Made by a program: the position numbers and the translations under genes. A stretch of DNA of 64,000 bases from Neofusicoccum parvum (Eukaryota > Ascomycota > Dothideomycetes > Botryosphaeriales > Botryosphaeriaceae). Below the pieces are notes generated by a model. The model was not told the DNA's origin and did not search any database. It saw only the letters and a list, made by a program, of their open reading frames with translations. Below, one piece after another: positions 11,111-22,142 of the stretch. Location: contig CP087221.1 of assembly GCA_020912385.1 (NCBI GenBank), positions 682,001 through 746,000 on the forward strand, in the 5' to 3' direction. Position 1 is the first letter of the stretch. The number at the start of each line of letters is the position of its first letter.

Positions 11111-12695
11111 ATGGCGTCCCGTCTTTCTTTTGCCCTAGTGGCCCTTTCTTTGCTTGCGCCCTCTTGCCACGCCCTGCAGCCCTACAATGGCCCGGCGCCA
11201 GAGCTCCCCGACCGCAGCCCGTTTGGCTTCGGCGCAGCTGCCACTGGTGGCGGCACGCCCACCGCGAACAACACCTACCTGGTCGACAACATGCCCGACC
11301 TGCGCGCCGTCTTGAAGATGGAGTCCCCGCGCACCGTCTACGTGAAGGGCGAGATCAAAGGCAGCGAGATCAACGAGACCACCACCGGCGATTGCCAGTT
11401 CTACATTGACACCAGCAACAACCCCAACTTCAACTTCACGCTGTATGTCCAGGCCATGAACGAGACGTACATGGACCAGATCAAGGCCGCGTCCGAGGCC
11501 GGCGAGCAGTTTGAGGGCCAGAATGCCACCGAGCTGCTCTCTCTGCTGGACCACCAGAATGTCAGCAGAACCCTGCCACCGCTGTCCGAATTAAACACTG
11601 ACGACCCAGCAGGGCTGGCGCAGCCAAGTGCAAAACGTGCAGAAATCGTGGGAGTCCATCGACGCCGCCGGCAACCTCACGTTGATTGGCTGGGACTCGT
11701 CGACGTATCTCCACGGCGTGAACCTCAACTTCAACTCGCGCTCCAATATCATCATGCGCAACATCCGCATCTCCTCCCCGCGCGACTGCTTCCCGGCCCC
11801 GGAGACCTATCCGTCCAGCTGGAACGCGCGCTATGACGCCGTGTCCATGGTATCCTCGCACACCGTCTGGTTCGACGGCAACATCTTCGAGGATGGACCG
11901 ACGGCAGTGGCGCCAGACGACTTCCTGTACGGATGGAAGGTGGACCGGTACGACGGCCTCTTCGACGCCGAGGACGGCACCGACAACGTGACCTTCTCGC
12001 ACAACGTCATCGCCAACCACCACAAGTCGCTCCTCTGGGGCGGCGGCAACAAGGAAGCCGACCGCGACATCGGCAAGATGAAGTTCACCGTCTACGCCAA
12101 CCACTTCGTCAACAGCATGTCGCGCAACCCGCTCATGCGCTTCGGCACCTTCTACATCGTTGGCAACGTCTTTGAGAACCGCGCCGAGCGCGCCCCGCTC
12201 TTCCCCGACTCCTCCGTCTCCAACAACTCCGCCTTGACGACCCGCGCGGACAGCAACGCCACCTACGCGCCGGACTTCCAGTACAACATGGGCATCTACA
12301 ACGGCTCGACCGTCCTCGTCGCCGCCAACGCCTTCGTCCAGACCGGCTCCTTCGCCTCCGACTCCTCGCGCATCTTCTCCTTCAGCGACCTCGCCACGCC
12401 CGCCGCCCCCGCCCGCCTGTGCTCGCCCGCCGACACCAATTCTTCACTCGCCGGCGTCTTCGCCACAAAGAGCACCTTCAACGGCGCCCCAATCGACCTC
12501 GACGCCAACGCCCGCACCACCTGGGACTTCTTCCTGGAGAGCGAGAACGACGGCGCCGAGTTCGTGGCCGGCGGGTTCGTGCAGGGGTGCGCGGGGCTGG
12601 CGGCGCAGGACGTGCCGGTTGCGTTCGAGGACGGCGCCGAGGTCGTCGCGTACGTGGGGGTGAATGCGGGGGTTGTGGGGAGGGCCGGGCCGTGA
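11111..12695 (+). CDS. Secreted PL1 pectate/pectin lyase-type protein
   Basis: This is a right-handed beta-helix lyase predicted to cleave pectic polygalacturonate by beta-elimination outside the cell. Exons are 11111-11560 and 11613-12695, about 510 aa. The 52-nt intron uses the weaker donor GTCAGC with a CACTGAC branch site and CCAGCAG acceptor. It joins LLDHQN to GWRSQVQNVQKSW in phase. The start at 11111 begins a signal peptide (MASRLSFALVALSLLAP); the upstream in-frame ATG at 11030 would bury it. Family landmarks are NLTLIGWDSSTYLHG, RNIRISSPRDCF, DGLFDAEDGTDNVTFSHN (Asp residues of the calcium/substrate face) and SRNPLMRFGTFYIVGN, carrying the R-x-P-x-x-R catalytic arginine pattern. At 510 aa it is longer than classical lyases (about 320-380) because of the N-terminal insert and extended C-terminus. 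Confidence 0.88.
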
Positions 12696-14115
12696 AGGGG
12701 GCAGGCGGCGGCGGGTTTGTGCGTGGGAGCACGGTGGGGAGGGAGGGAAATACGATCGACGATGGTGCTGGGGTTCCTGCTCTGCGGGACGGCTTTGTGA
12801 AATGGGAAAGCGGGATCGTCGATGAACGGTGTTCTTTGCTCTGGAATGCCAGGTGCCCGCGTGCTTGGGTTGTGGCAACCCTGCGCGCGGGAGCTCGGGT
12901 TCCCCTGGGCGGGAATGCTGGGCGCTGGGGCGATGGGCGATGGGCGGTACGGGTTGTGGGGCCGTCGGGGTGGAAGGCTTGTGCGTTTGGGAAAGCTTGA
13001 TGCCGATGCGGTGGTTGTTGGATCCGGCTGTTTTTGTGTCACTTCGTGTTTATACTTTGGTCGCGACCCTTGGGATGTGCCCCTGACGCATTCCAACCGT
13101 ATCCTTTTCGGCCCTTTGTACATACTGCTATACAACACCAACGGAAGAATCTCCGTGGGCAGTCTCCGAAGACCGCGTACCTCGTTGTGATCTGTTTCAC
13201 TTCCGGATGCAGTTGCGAAGTGGTATTCTGCCGCTCTCGACGGTTTCGGATCGACACATATGCGCAATCGTCGATGAACATGTCAAACTTTGGGGTTGAG
13301 GGAGGCGCAGCAAGAGAGCGTTGCATCGAGCGAGATGGAGGCAGTGGAGGAAGCATGCGTTCTGCGAATGCGAAGGATGCATTCGTGCTGCCGTGAGCGG
13401 AATGAGACAAACTTTCGAAATGCGACATATCACATTCGCCAACGTGATCCGTCAGGAACGGGTCGTGGTAGCTGGAAACGGCAAAACTATCACCTTCGGA
13501 TGAGGCAGGTTTGAAGGAGAGCGAAAATGCAAAGAATGAAGCTTCAATTGCGTGGCACTCCCGAACAGCATGTCTTACTGTACCGGAAGATTTTATCATC
13601 ACTATGAAGAGATGGAAGAGCGGAATTTGAGCGTTCTAGTGGATTTTCATAATCCTACGACAAGTTAAGAGAGAGAGAAGTATGGTAAAATAAATTAAAA
13701 TTGATGTTCAAGCTGTAAACCTGATGAAAGCGTCCGAGATAAAAAATCGGCAGGACTATGAGCGTTACAGACTGTTTTCAACCACAAATGCCATTGATCA
13801 TAATGCAAGAGGTAATCACAAGTAGCAAAGTAGACCAAAGTTATGTAGACGTAGTAAATTTAACTTTTTGTCCTCAAAAAGTAATACAAACTATTTACAT
13901 GAAGCGGTTAAACTAGTAATCGTACAAATCCGAAAGTCATTGCAGCTACCAGCTGCGTCCCAGAGAGAGAGTCCGTCTTCTTTAAGACCAAAGGGGTATT
14001 CATATCATCAGAGAGAGTGAGCATAATCTTTCGGCCGTGATCTCATAAATGGGGGAGTATCCCGAAGGAGTGTCGTAGAGTTCGTCATAAAAGGAAAAAA
14101 ACAAATGCGAAGAGC
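12696..14115. other. Convergent intergenic region, AT-rich distal half
   Basis: This lies between the convergent 3' ends of the lyase and protease genes. The first part is GC-rich, while 13600-14100 is AT-rich, fitting 3' UTR and terminator sequence. A 187-codon minus-strand ORF (13602-13039) has no recognisable domain and was not called. Confidence 0.5.
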
Positions 14116-15504
14116 TTATGAAGTGTAGCTCAGGCCAGCCTGCTTGGCGAAGCCAACGCGGGGCGGGGTGGTGGACTGGTCGTAAACGATGAACTGGCTC
14201 TTGATGAAGATGTCACCGAGGATGGCGATACCGATGTTGTCGTTTTGCTGCAGGCCGCCGTAGCAGTTGCCGACGTAGTCGATCGGGCCGTAGGTCATCA
14301 GGCTGCCGGGGACGGTGGTGACAGCGCCGTTGACCAGCAAGTTGAAGTTGGGGAGGGCGGCGGTGCAGGGGTAGATCCACGCGGCGTAGGCGGTGGAGTA
14401 GGTTGCGTTGGTGACTTTGGCGTAGTAGGCCGACACGATGCCGGAGGGCATGACCATGAGGGTGGTGCCGGTGTCGACAACGCTCGGGACGGACTGCTGG
14501 ACGGCGGCACCGCTGCCGATGCTGTAGCCCTGCGAAGTGAACTGCCACCAGCCGTTGGAGGGGTCGACGGTGGCGTAAGTGATGGCACCGGTGTACTTGC
14601 TGGAGTCGATGTAGCCGAAGTCGTAGGATCCGGGCGCTGCGTGCTTGAGAAGAGAGGTGAAGAGCTTGGCGGGGAGCTGGTTCATGATGTTGCTGAATAG
14701 CGTCTTCTGCTGCACTGGCCTGACCGTGTTGAGCACGTCAAAGGCCAGGCCAAGCATGCCGTCGTAGGCGGCTGTCACAAAGGAACTGGAGGCGGACTGG
14801 GCGGCTTCCACGGGGATGTTGGGGAAAGTCATGCCGCCCAAGCCAACGGTGTCCTTGTAAACAAGACCGCTTGCCGCGCTTCCGTCAAGGTAAGTCACGT
14901 TCCAGTTGTATCCGGGCATGATGTTGGCCGGGTTGGGCGAGTAGACGTTGTGACCGGCCGTCTGGCTGCTGGGCTGCAGGTTGGAGAAGGCCCAAAGGTC
15001 GGAGGAGCCGGTGTCGAGGTCAACCATCACGGTGGTGCCGCCGAGAGTGATCGGGATCATGTATGCGGTGTCGAACTGGTTGACGGGCGTCGCCACGGCA
15101 GAGCCGGACTGGGTGGATGATGCCTTGGAGGAGCTCGAAGCTACCGATGAGGATTTGATAGTGGAAGAAGTGGAGCTGGCCTTGGTGGAGGTCGGAATCG
15201 GAGTCGAGCTCGTCGTCGTGGTCGACGACGGCTTAGGCTTTGCGGGCACGGCCCTCTTGTTGACATTTGCAGGAACTTGCGACTCTGTTGCAACAGCGAA
15301 GGCCTCAGAAACCTCGGTGGGCATGTCGACGCCGACCTTCTTGTAGAGGTTGCCCAGCGCAATGGGGCCGTTCTTAAGGCGCTTGCCGTAGACCACCTGC
15401 TGGAGGGTGAAGCCCTTGTTTTGGCGGCCCTCAATGGCCCTCGACTCGACAGGCGAGAAGGAAAAGGCAGACAGAGCTGCGAGGAGAACGGTTGCGGAAT
15501 GCAT
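14116..15504 (-). CDS. Secreted pepsin-type (A1) aspartic protease
   Basis: A single-exon, 462-aa acid protease precursor. A signal peptide (about 1-20) is followed by a propeptide and a Ser/Thr-rich segment (about 93-138), an O-glycosylation-type linker between prosegment and mature enzyme. A KR at 83-84 is a possible kexin site. The two catalytic aspartates are D164 in DLDTGSSDLW and D344 in VVDTGTTLM. The flap tyrosine is in WNVTYLDGSAASG (about 205), and the C-terminal cysteine pair is in YPCTAALPN and VGNCYGG. The last residues do not form a GPI signal, so free secretion is likely. The layout fits aspergillopepsin/penicillopepsin-like enzymes, with a longer linker than usual. The mature domain would be about 320-330 residues, normal for the family. 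Confidence 0.93.
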   Translation of the reverse strand: MHSATVLLAALSAFSFSPVESRAIEGRQNKGFTLQQVVYGKRLKNGPIALGNLYKKVGVDMPTEVSEAFAVATESQVPANVNKRAVPAKPKPSSTTTTSSTPIPTSTKASSTSSTIKSSSVASSSSKASSTQSGSAVATPVNQFDTAYMIPITLGGTTVMVDLDTGSSDLWAFSNLQPSSQTAGHNVYSPNPANIMPGYNWNVTYLDGSAASGLVYKDTVGLGGMTFPNIPVEAAQSASSSFVTAAYDGMLGLAFDVLNTVRPVQQKTLFSNIMNQLPAKLFTSLLKHAAPGSYDFGYIDSSKYTGAITYATVDPSNGWWQFTSQGYSIGSGAAVQQSVPSVVDTGTTLMVMPSGIVSAYYAKVTNATYSTAYAAWIYPCTAALPNFNLLVNGAVTTVPGSLMTYGPIDYVGNCYGGLQQNDNIGIAILGDIFIKSQFIVYDQSTTPPRVGFAKQAGLSYTS

Positions 15505-17273
15505 GATGATGGTTGATGGCTGTAGAGTTGAGAGGATGGTGGGTTGGATGCTGATTTCCTGGAGGACGGGGCAGCCATCTTATACAACTAACGGCGCAGT
15601 GTTGCTGCATACAAATTTCCGTGAGTCCAGGCCTCTGCGCGGGTAGCAGATGCCAACGGCGCGGAGAATGCCAGCTGATGATGCGTATGGAAAGCCGAGA
15701 GAATCAGGGTTCAGCGGTCCAGATGCGGCTCGAAGATCCCAGCCTGGTGGGTAACTGTTGCCCACGTTGATCCATACTACCGATTGTGACCGCGTGTGCG
15801 GTAGCGTGCAGATTATTGTCAGCGGGTGCCGTGGTGTTGGGATGTGTGCAAGTGGGGACGGCAGGGCGTGCAAGTGTCCGGATGCAGACACTGCTTTCCG
15901 TTTGCGGAAGTCGACCACCAGGAACGCTAGCGGCTAGCGGCTCATGGGCCGTCTAGAGTATGCATAGCGCACGACTGCATTTTGGCCAGTGCTCGGCGGC
16001 CCGCGGGCAGATCGGCGGGCAAACGTGTGAACAGTGGTTGGCCGCGGGAGGATCTCCAAAAGCAGGCGTGGAGGGCGGAGAAGGCGTCGAGGCTACGCGC
16101 GGGTGACGTCTAAAGCAGCATGTTCGGTCCCCATTGGTCCAATCTGCCAAGGAGCGAGCACAGGGAGCTGGAAGGCTACGGCAGAGCGCCAATAGTGGCG
16201 GGCGTGCCGAAGTAGATGCAGCTCCAGAGGCATCCACAGGCGAAAGACTTAGCTCATCAACCATACTCGGGATTCCCGGCCGCACCTCTGAGATGCGTGC
16301 TTCTCGAGAGCAGTCCCCTTGCCACTGTTCTCTTCCGCAGGGGCAGGCTTCCAGATGCACCGTGGGAAAGCACAGCCCGTTGACCATGCTCGCAAATCCA
16401 GGTCATTGGGACTCTTCAGTCCAGGTGCACGGCAGTGCCGTGCTACTAGCATGACATCGATGCTAATCCGCTAGAGGCTGCGGCGTGGGTCCGATTGGCC
16501 TCCTCCCAGGCTGTGGCCCAGGTGGATTGGGATGCTCGTGGGCGATAGTCCCCGGCCACGGCGTGTGCAGCGGAGCCCCCGGGCCTCGCTAGCCGGGCCC
16601 AATGGGGCAATTGCGGATATCGATTCTGTGAGGAATTACACAGTGGGTAATAATGCCGTGCTCCAGACTCTCGCTCGCAGTCTGTCGGGGGTTCCAATGG
16701 CGATGGCCAACGGCGACTAGGCGCAGAGGCATCTGAGGCCGTACTATTGAGAGCATGCCCAGACAGGCGGCGGGGACAAGGCGGCAGACCAACGGCATTG
16801 TGAAAAGAGCGCAGGGCGAGGGAACGGCCAGTGGCCACAGGCGAGTGGGCAGCAAGCAGGCAAGGGCGGGCGGATTGGACTCGCGCTGACTGCAGATCTC
16901 CGCGGCGGCCGTCAACGGCACAGGGAGATGCGCAGCGGACAAAGGCGCGCGGGTGCGATGATGATGGGGCGTGGTGTTGAACAGGGCGCAGCAGCAGGCA
17001 CGACCCAGGGAGGCCAAGCGCGACCAGGTGAGACCAGGTGAGACCCTGCCGCGAGCCGAATCCTCCCCGGATCCTGCGACTTCTTGGCAGCTGAACCCCA
17101 AAGTCTGTCCGCTCAACGTCACCCAGCTCCCCCCGTCCCCGCGTCCGCTGTGATCGCCGGCCCTCTGCCTGCCTGTCAGCCCTGTGAGGTCATTGGACTC
17201 CGCCCTGCATTCGTTGCGCCCTGCCACGCGTCGAACCCGGCCCTGCATTGCCTTCAGCCCTGCGCCGCCCGCC
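15505..17273. other. Divergent intergenic promoter region, no gene recognised
   Basis: This 1.8-kb GC-rich region separates the divergent protease and P450 genes. A TATAAG-like site on the minus strand near 15580-15585 is about 75 bp upstream of the protease ATG. The overlapping open frames on both strands at 15950-17180 have no recognisable motif and look like GC-driven chance ORFs. Confidence 0.5.
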
Positions 17274-18878
17274 ATGGACGCACTGCCGCCCTTGTCCGCG
17301 CCCACCAAGGGCGTCCTGGCCCTGACTCTGCTGGCCGTCGTCATCGCAGCCCTGCAGCGCATCCTGCGCGTGGACCACGACCCGAGAGAGCCGCCGCTGG
17401 TTCCGACAAGGATCCCCATCTTCGGCCACGTGATCGGCCTGTACAGGCATGGGAAGCGGTACTACCAGATGATCGAGTGAGCCAAACCCTCCCACCAGTC
17501 CGAAAGAGGCAATATAATCTGACGCACAAACAGAGAGAAGTACGGCCACGACATCTACACCCTCGCCCTTCCCGGAACGAAGCAGTATGTCATCACCAGC
17601 CCGGCCCTGACCGCAGCCGTGAGCCGGCAGTCCAAATCCATCTCCTTCCGCCCCTTCATCATCGACTTCACCAAGAACGCCATGCTCTTCGATGACGAGG
17701 CCGACCGGATCAACCGCCTCAACTTGTTCGACGAGAACGGAACGGGCCTAATCACCGCCAGCCACGACGTCTTCTACAGCATGCTGCCGTCGGGCCCGGC
17801 CCTGGATGAGATCAGCCAGTCGCTCCTGAACGGCGTTGCCGCCACCTTCAACTCCCTCCCGGACAGCAAGGAGCCGCTGGCCATCGGCCTGACGCAATTC
17901 GCAAAGGAAATCATCGGCTTCCCCACCGTCCGCGCCCTGTGGGGCCCGCACAACATCCTCGACGCGGACCCGACGCTCCTCTCCGCCTTCTGGGACATGG
18001 ACTCGGGCCAGATCGCGCTGGGCATCGGCGTGCTGCCGTGGCTGCTCGCCCGCCGCGCCTACCACGGCCGCAGCCGCCTGCACGCCGCCATGACCGCCTA
18101 CTTCGAGAGCGACCGCTGGCTGCAGGCCTCGGCGCTGGTGCAGGCGCGCGCGCGCGCCCACTTCGCCCACGGCTACAGCAAGAAGATGTTCGCGCACTCG
18201 GACACGGGGCTGCTGGTCGGCGCGCTGCCCAACTCGACCTTCTCGACCTTCTGGTTCCTGGCGCGCCTGCTCGCCGACCGCGCCCTCGTCGCCGACATCC
18301 GGACGGAGCTCGCGGGCGCGGGCGTCGTGTCGCGCGTCGACGGGTCCAAAACCGCCGTCGTCGACGTCCGCGCGCTCCGCTCCCGCTGCCCGCTCTTCGC
18401 CTCCGCCTTCCGCGAGACCCTGCGCCTCGCCATGCCGACGTCCAGCGTGCGCGCCGTCCGCCGCGACACGCTCCTTGACGGCGGCGGCGGCGCACACCTG
18501 CTGCGCGGCGGCGCCGCCTGCCTGATCGAGGCCGGCGTCATGCACGCCCGCGCCTCCGTCTGGGGGCCCGACGCCGCCGAGTTCAACCCCCGTCGCTTCA
18601 TCGACGGCGGCGGCGTCGCGCGCGGCGTCCACCCCGCCGCGTACCGCGCGTTCGGCGGCGGCGAGGTGTTCTGCCCCGGCAGGAACCTGGCGCTGGTCGA
18701 GGTGCTGGGCATCGCGGCGCCGGTGGTGATGGGGTGGGAGGGGGAGGGCGATATCAGCGTGCCGGAGCCCGTCGACGACGTGATGCCGATCGGGGTGTGG
18801 AAGCCGCGGGAGGACGTGGTGGTGAGGCTGAGGCGGAGGGAAGGGTGGGAGGACGTGAGGTGGGAGTATCGCGTTTGA
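17274..18878 (+). CDS. Cytochrome P450, clan-7-like (CYP7/CYP8 type)
   Basis: A microsomal heme-thiolate enzyme of about 515 aa from exons 17274-17476 and 17534-18878. The 57-nt intron GTGAGC...ACAG joins YYQMIE to EKYGHDIYTLALPG. An N-terminal membrane anchor (GVLALTLLAVVIAAL) precedes the proline-rich hinge. The K-helix ExxR is RETLR, and the heme loop is FGGGEVFCPGRN with the cysteine ligand at about 448. The I-helix reads LVGALPNSTFSTFWFLARL. It lacks the usual AGxDT acid/threonine pair and instead resembles the N-T-x-P-x-T-F-W pattern of CYP7A and CYP8 enzymes, which include sterol hydroxylases and prostacyclin-synthase-type isomerases. Substrate is unknown. The C-terminal half is extremely GC-rich. 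Confidence 0.88.
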
Positions 18879-20130
18879 GCGGGGGGCTGGTTCCTCGTTG
18901 TCGAGTGCTGGTGTTGCTGTGTGGGATACGTTTCTGAATATGCGGAGCTGATGCGTCCGCAGACTTGGCGTGAATGGCTTTCGATATCCCTAGCTGCGTG
19001 GCTGGCTTAAGCTTTTACCTGGACGGTGTGGTATGTATGCGAAGCCTTTGTGCCCAATGCTTGATCTATGCGCGACTAGCGAGTGCGATTTGACTGGACT
19101 CAGTGTCGTCGGAGTACTATGATCTTTGCGCTGGTCGCCGGCTGCAACACCGCCCTGTAGCATCCGGTGGTGGGAGGGAGTGCAAGCACGGAGTGCAAAG
19201 GAAGACGCGTGTAGTTGATCACGGATCCGAGCTGGCGGAAAGACGGCGGGGCGGGAGTGTTGGCGAGCGAGGGGGCCACGTCATTCGCCGGTGCCACCTC
19301 GTACAGGGCAATATAGAACACAGACCACCTGCCTGTTTCGGTATTTCCAGGGCGTAAGGCAAGCTGCACTTCCGACTCGCGCTGGCGGTGGTGACTGAAG
19401 TCCAGAACACGCTCATTCGTATCTGGTGGCCGCACGTGGATGAGTAATATATCCTCGGGACCTTGCCGGGCGCGGAAGGCCCGGTGCGCGTATGACTGTG
19501 CATCGGTCTTGGCTGTGTGCGCGCACACGTTCCTCCAACACTTCGAAACATGACCACTTTAACATTGTCATATCGACCCGTGAATCCGGAATTCAAGGGA
19601 GAAATAGGCGTTCAGCATGTGAGAGAATAATGTAAAGTAGCCTCGCTCGTTTAGGGTCGACCGTTCATGGTCACATAAGATAAGCATAACTCCGCCGTTG
19701 CGGAGTTTCCGAGCTCATCGGCCGAGCCACAACCGGGCAGCCGCAGAATCCAAGCCGCCGATCTTCAAGGCGGTGTGGCGGCAGAGGAAACAGCGCCTCA
19801 CGCAGTTTCAAAAGACGAGACAGCCAAGCGCATTCACGTCATCCATTTGTTCACCGGAGTCAGAAGAATCTTCGGAAGCGAGGCTTTCATTGTGATTGTT
19901 TCCAAGCTGCATGCCGTTCCTCATCGCCAAAAGCATATATACATGTAGAAAAGGGAAAATAGAAAATACGTCGAAAAGTAGAAAAGTGTTCCGGGAGCAT
20001 GCCAGACAGCCCGAGCCTCGCTGGAGATGCAAGCCGGCGAGACCAGTCGATCGTCCCCCCATGCCCGACGGACCCGCTCCTCCTATGTACAAAACCGCGG
20101 ATCGTCCTTTGGTGTTCCGTGCGAAGGCGT
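18879..20130. other. Convergent intergenic region, no gene recognised
   Basis: About 1.25 kb between the P450 3' end and the 3' end of the secreted protein gene. A 142-codon minus ORF (19528-19100) shows no domain, signal peptide or splice support and was not called. Confidence 0.5.
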
Positions 20131-20934
20131 TTACTTGTGCTCGCACTCGCCGATCAGGCAAGGGACGGGGTACTGTGTCGAGGCGGCCAGGCCGATGGCG
20201 CCCTGCACCCAGGTGAGCTCGCCGCTCTTGACCTCCTCGGCGTAGACGTCGGCGGACCAGGCCTCGGTGGTGGGGGCCTCGGCGCAGCCGTAGATGTAGT
20301 TGCCGGTGTAGCGGGTGGTGACGGGGTTGGAGACGACGGCGCCGTACATGGCCTCGCCGGCGTCGGTGGGGTTGAGGAAGTACGAGTAGGTCTGCGACTC
20401 GGAGGTGGTCCAGGTGGTCGAGAAGGAGACCTGCAGCGTCGTCTTGAGCGACTCGATCAGCGCGCTGAGCCCGACCTCGAACGACTGCGACACCGAGACC
20501 GAGTTGGCGAGCGAGTAGCCCTTCTGCACGGCCACCGTGGCCTGGTCGTAGCGCGCGGTGATGACGGGCGACATGACGACGTCCCACTGCAGGAAGTTCT
20601 CCTCCTTGAGCACCTGCACCTCCTCGACCTCGCCCTGCGTGCAGTCCGCGCGCTTGCTGACCGACCGCGCCACCAGCGGGCCGGCGTAGCTGTTGGGTGA
20701 CGTGCCGACCTCGAGGCTGCGGCGCTTGACGCGCTCGTTCAGCGCGGCCAGGCGCTTCTCCTCGTGCGCCTGCCACTCGTGGCGCTTCATGATCTGCGTC
20801 TTGCCCTCGCCGTACAGGATGACGTCGTCCTGCTCGAGCATGATGGGGCCGGCCTTGGGGACCGCGGCGGCCATGACGGCGCTGGCGCCAGCCAGGCCCG
20901 CAACGAGAGTGCTGAAGTGCATGGTGGAGTGCAA
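20131..20934 (-). CDS. Secreted beta-rich protein, candidate effector
   Basis: A single-exon ORF of 267 aa; translation starts at 20934 or at the second ATG (20922, MHFSTLVAGLAG), both giving a signal peptide. A pro-like region with dibasic sites (KRR near 69-71, SKR near 94) precedes the main domain. From about residue 128 the sequence is a long Ser/Thr-rich alternating pattern (SLANSVSVSQSFEVG, TTLQVSFSTTWTTSE, VVSNPVTTRYTGNYIYG). That pattern predicts amphipathic beta-strands and recalls aerolysin/ETX-MTX2-type pore-forming folds. Four cysteines lie outside the early pro-region. It may belong to fungal proteins annotated as Celp0028-like effectors; that link is from memory and unverified. 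Function is therefore open: secreted effector, lectin-like or membrane-active. It is divergent from the Cys-rich gene at 22143. Confidence 0.75.
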   Translation of the reverse strand: MHSTMHFSTLVAGLAGASAVMAAAVPKAGPIMLEQDDVILYGEGKTQIMKRHEWQAHEEKRLAALNERVKRRSLEVGTSPNSYAGPLVARSVSKRADCTQGEVEEVQVLKEENFLQWDVVMSPVITARYDQATVAVQKGYSLANSVSVSQSFEVGLSALIESLKTTLQVSFSTTWTTSESQTYSYFLNPTDAGEAMYGAVVSNPVTTRYTGNYIYGCAEAPTTEAWSADVYAEEVKSGELTWVQGAIGLAASTQYPVPCLIGECEHK

Positions 20935-22142
20935 AGAATGGATGACGTGGGAGTCGAGAAAGAGTGGCTGGTTCCTGGTCTGGAAGAAGGTGATGGAGGC
21001 CGTGGTGGATGGGTCTGTACAAGCAGTGGCTCGCGCTCTTATATGCAGCGATGCGTCGACTTCGACGGCCTGCCCGACCTCCGCGCTGGCACCGCCCGCG
21101 GCGGCCTAATTACGGGCACGGAGAATTCGGAGTCAGGACGGCTGCAGGTGTTGAGCATCAGTCGACCGGTTGGCGATGCAGCGGGAAGGGCTGACCGCGA
21201 GTCGTGGCCGCACGAAGCGACTCGGCAGCCGCCATCGCGCGGGCCTGTGCGGGCCCAGAAAGTGGGGAGCGGCGCGAGGGCAGCAATCGGCGCGCCGGCC
21301 AGTCCTCAGGCGTGCTGCGGCTCATCTTCGACTTTCCGCGTTGAGAAAGGGGAGCGGCAGGGCGCTGCGATGCCGCCCTGCAGGCCGCGTGGTCGGCACA
21401 AGCAGCCCTGCCCCCGGGCGACGCTGCTGCTAAGAAAAGCATAAACTTCTTCTGGAAGCGGGTTCCTGCAGATGCGCCTCGTAGGGCTGCGAGTCAGATG
21501 GCGTCAGGCAACCTTAATTGGAGGGGTGCACCAACCCCCCGGCGACGCCCTGGGCCAAGCACTTTGCCGGGCGGGACCTTCCTGGTCGAGCAGCTCCTCG
21601 ACGCCGATTTCAGGCCGCCAGCAGCGCGGGAACCGTAGCGCCGCCGGGGCCACGCTCGTATCTTGTCGCAACGTAAAACCGCCAAGCCTGCAGATTGCTG
21701 TCTTCCCGCTTCAGGCAACTATCAGGCACTCCACCACCAGCGAGCATCCCCCACAGGGCGAGGCATCCTCCGTGCTGGGCCACATGTGCTGCTGCTCCAC
21801 CAGTAGCAGCCGCCCGTGATGTTTCCGGGCACAGCCGCAACGCCCTGCCCCTTGCAGCCGCTTAGCGAACACCCGTCATGCCACAGTGCGCCGAGCCTTG
21901 CGGGATGCGCCCTGCGAGGCAAACGCGTGGTTTGGCACTGGTCATATCGGCTATCGAGACCTCGAGTTTCGCCGGTGGGCTAATTCACCGAGACGCAGGC
22001 GGTGCTGTAGACAGAGGGCTCGCGTGCGGCGTTAGGACCGGTGTATAAAGCGTCGAGAGATCATCTGTCTTCTTGCCGGACCACCAGCAACACCACTCCT
22101 TGCAATCCAATCCACATTCTTTTCTCCGAAGCAACATCCACC
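20935..22142. other. Divergent promoter region between two secreted-protein genes
   Basis: A 1.2-kb GC-rich spacer serving both the beta-rich protein (minus) and the Cys-rich protein (plus). Minus-strand CATATAAGAG lies near 21037-21046, and TATAAAG near 22044 faces the plus gene. No ORF in the spacer is credible. Confidence 0.5.
22044..22050 (+). promoter_or_regulatory. TATA box of the Cys-rich secreted protein gene
   Basis: TATAAAG lies about 93 bp upstream of the ATG at 22143 and is followed by a pyrimidine/CAA-rich leader typical of strongly expressed fungal genes. Confidence 0.55.

Noticed and set aside
12296..13267. 323-codon minus-strand ORF overlapping the PL1 3' end
   Set aside because: Largely antisense to the lyase exon; composition is Pro/Ala/Thr-rich without motif.
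13039..13602. 187-codon minus-strand ORF
   Set aside because: No domain, signal peptide or splice support; lies in a convergent 3' region.
15953..17419. Several 100-280-codon ORFs in the protease/P450 spacer
   Set aside because: They overlap each other on both strands in GC-rich DNA and show no recognisable motif.
19100..19528. 142-codon minus-strand ORF
   Set aside because: No domain, weak start context, sits between convergent genes.
19808..21022. 404-codon minus-strand ORF over the secreted beta-rich gene
   Set aside because: An out-of-frame Arg/His/Leu-rich shadow; the 267-aa frame has a signal peptide and coherent strands.
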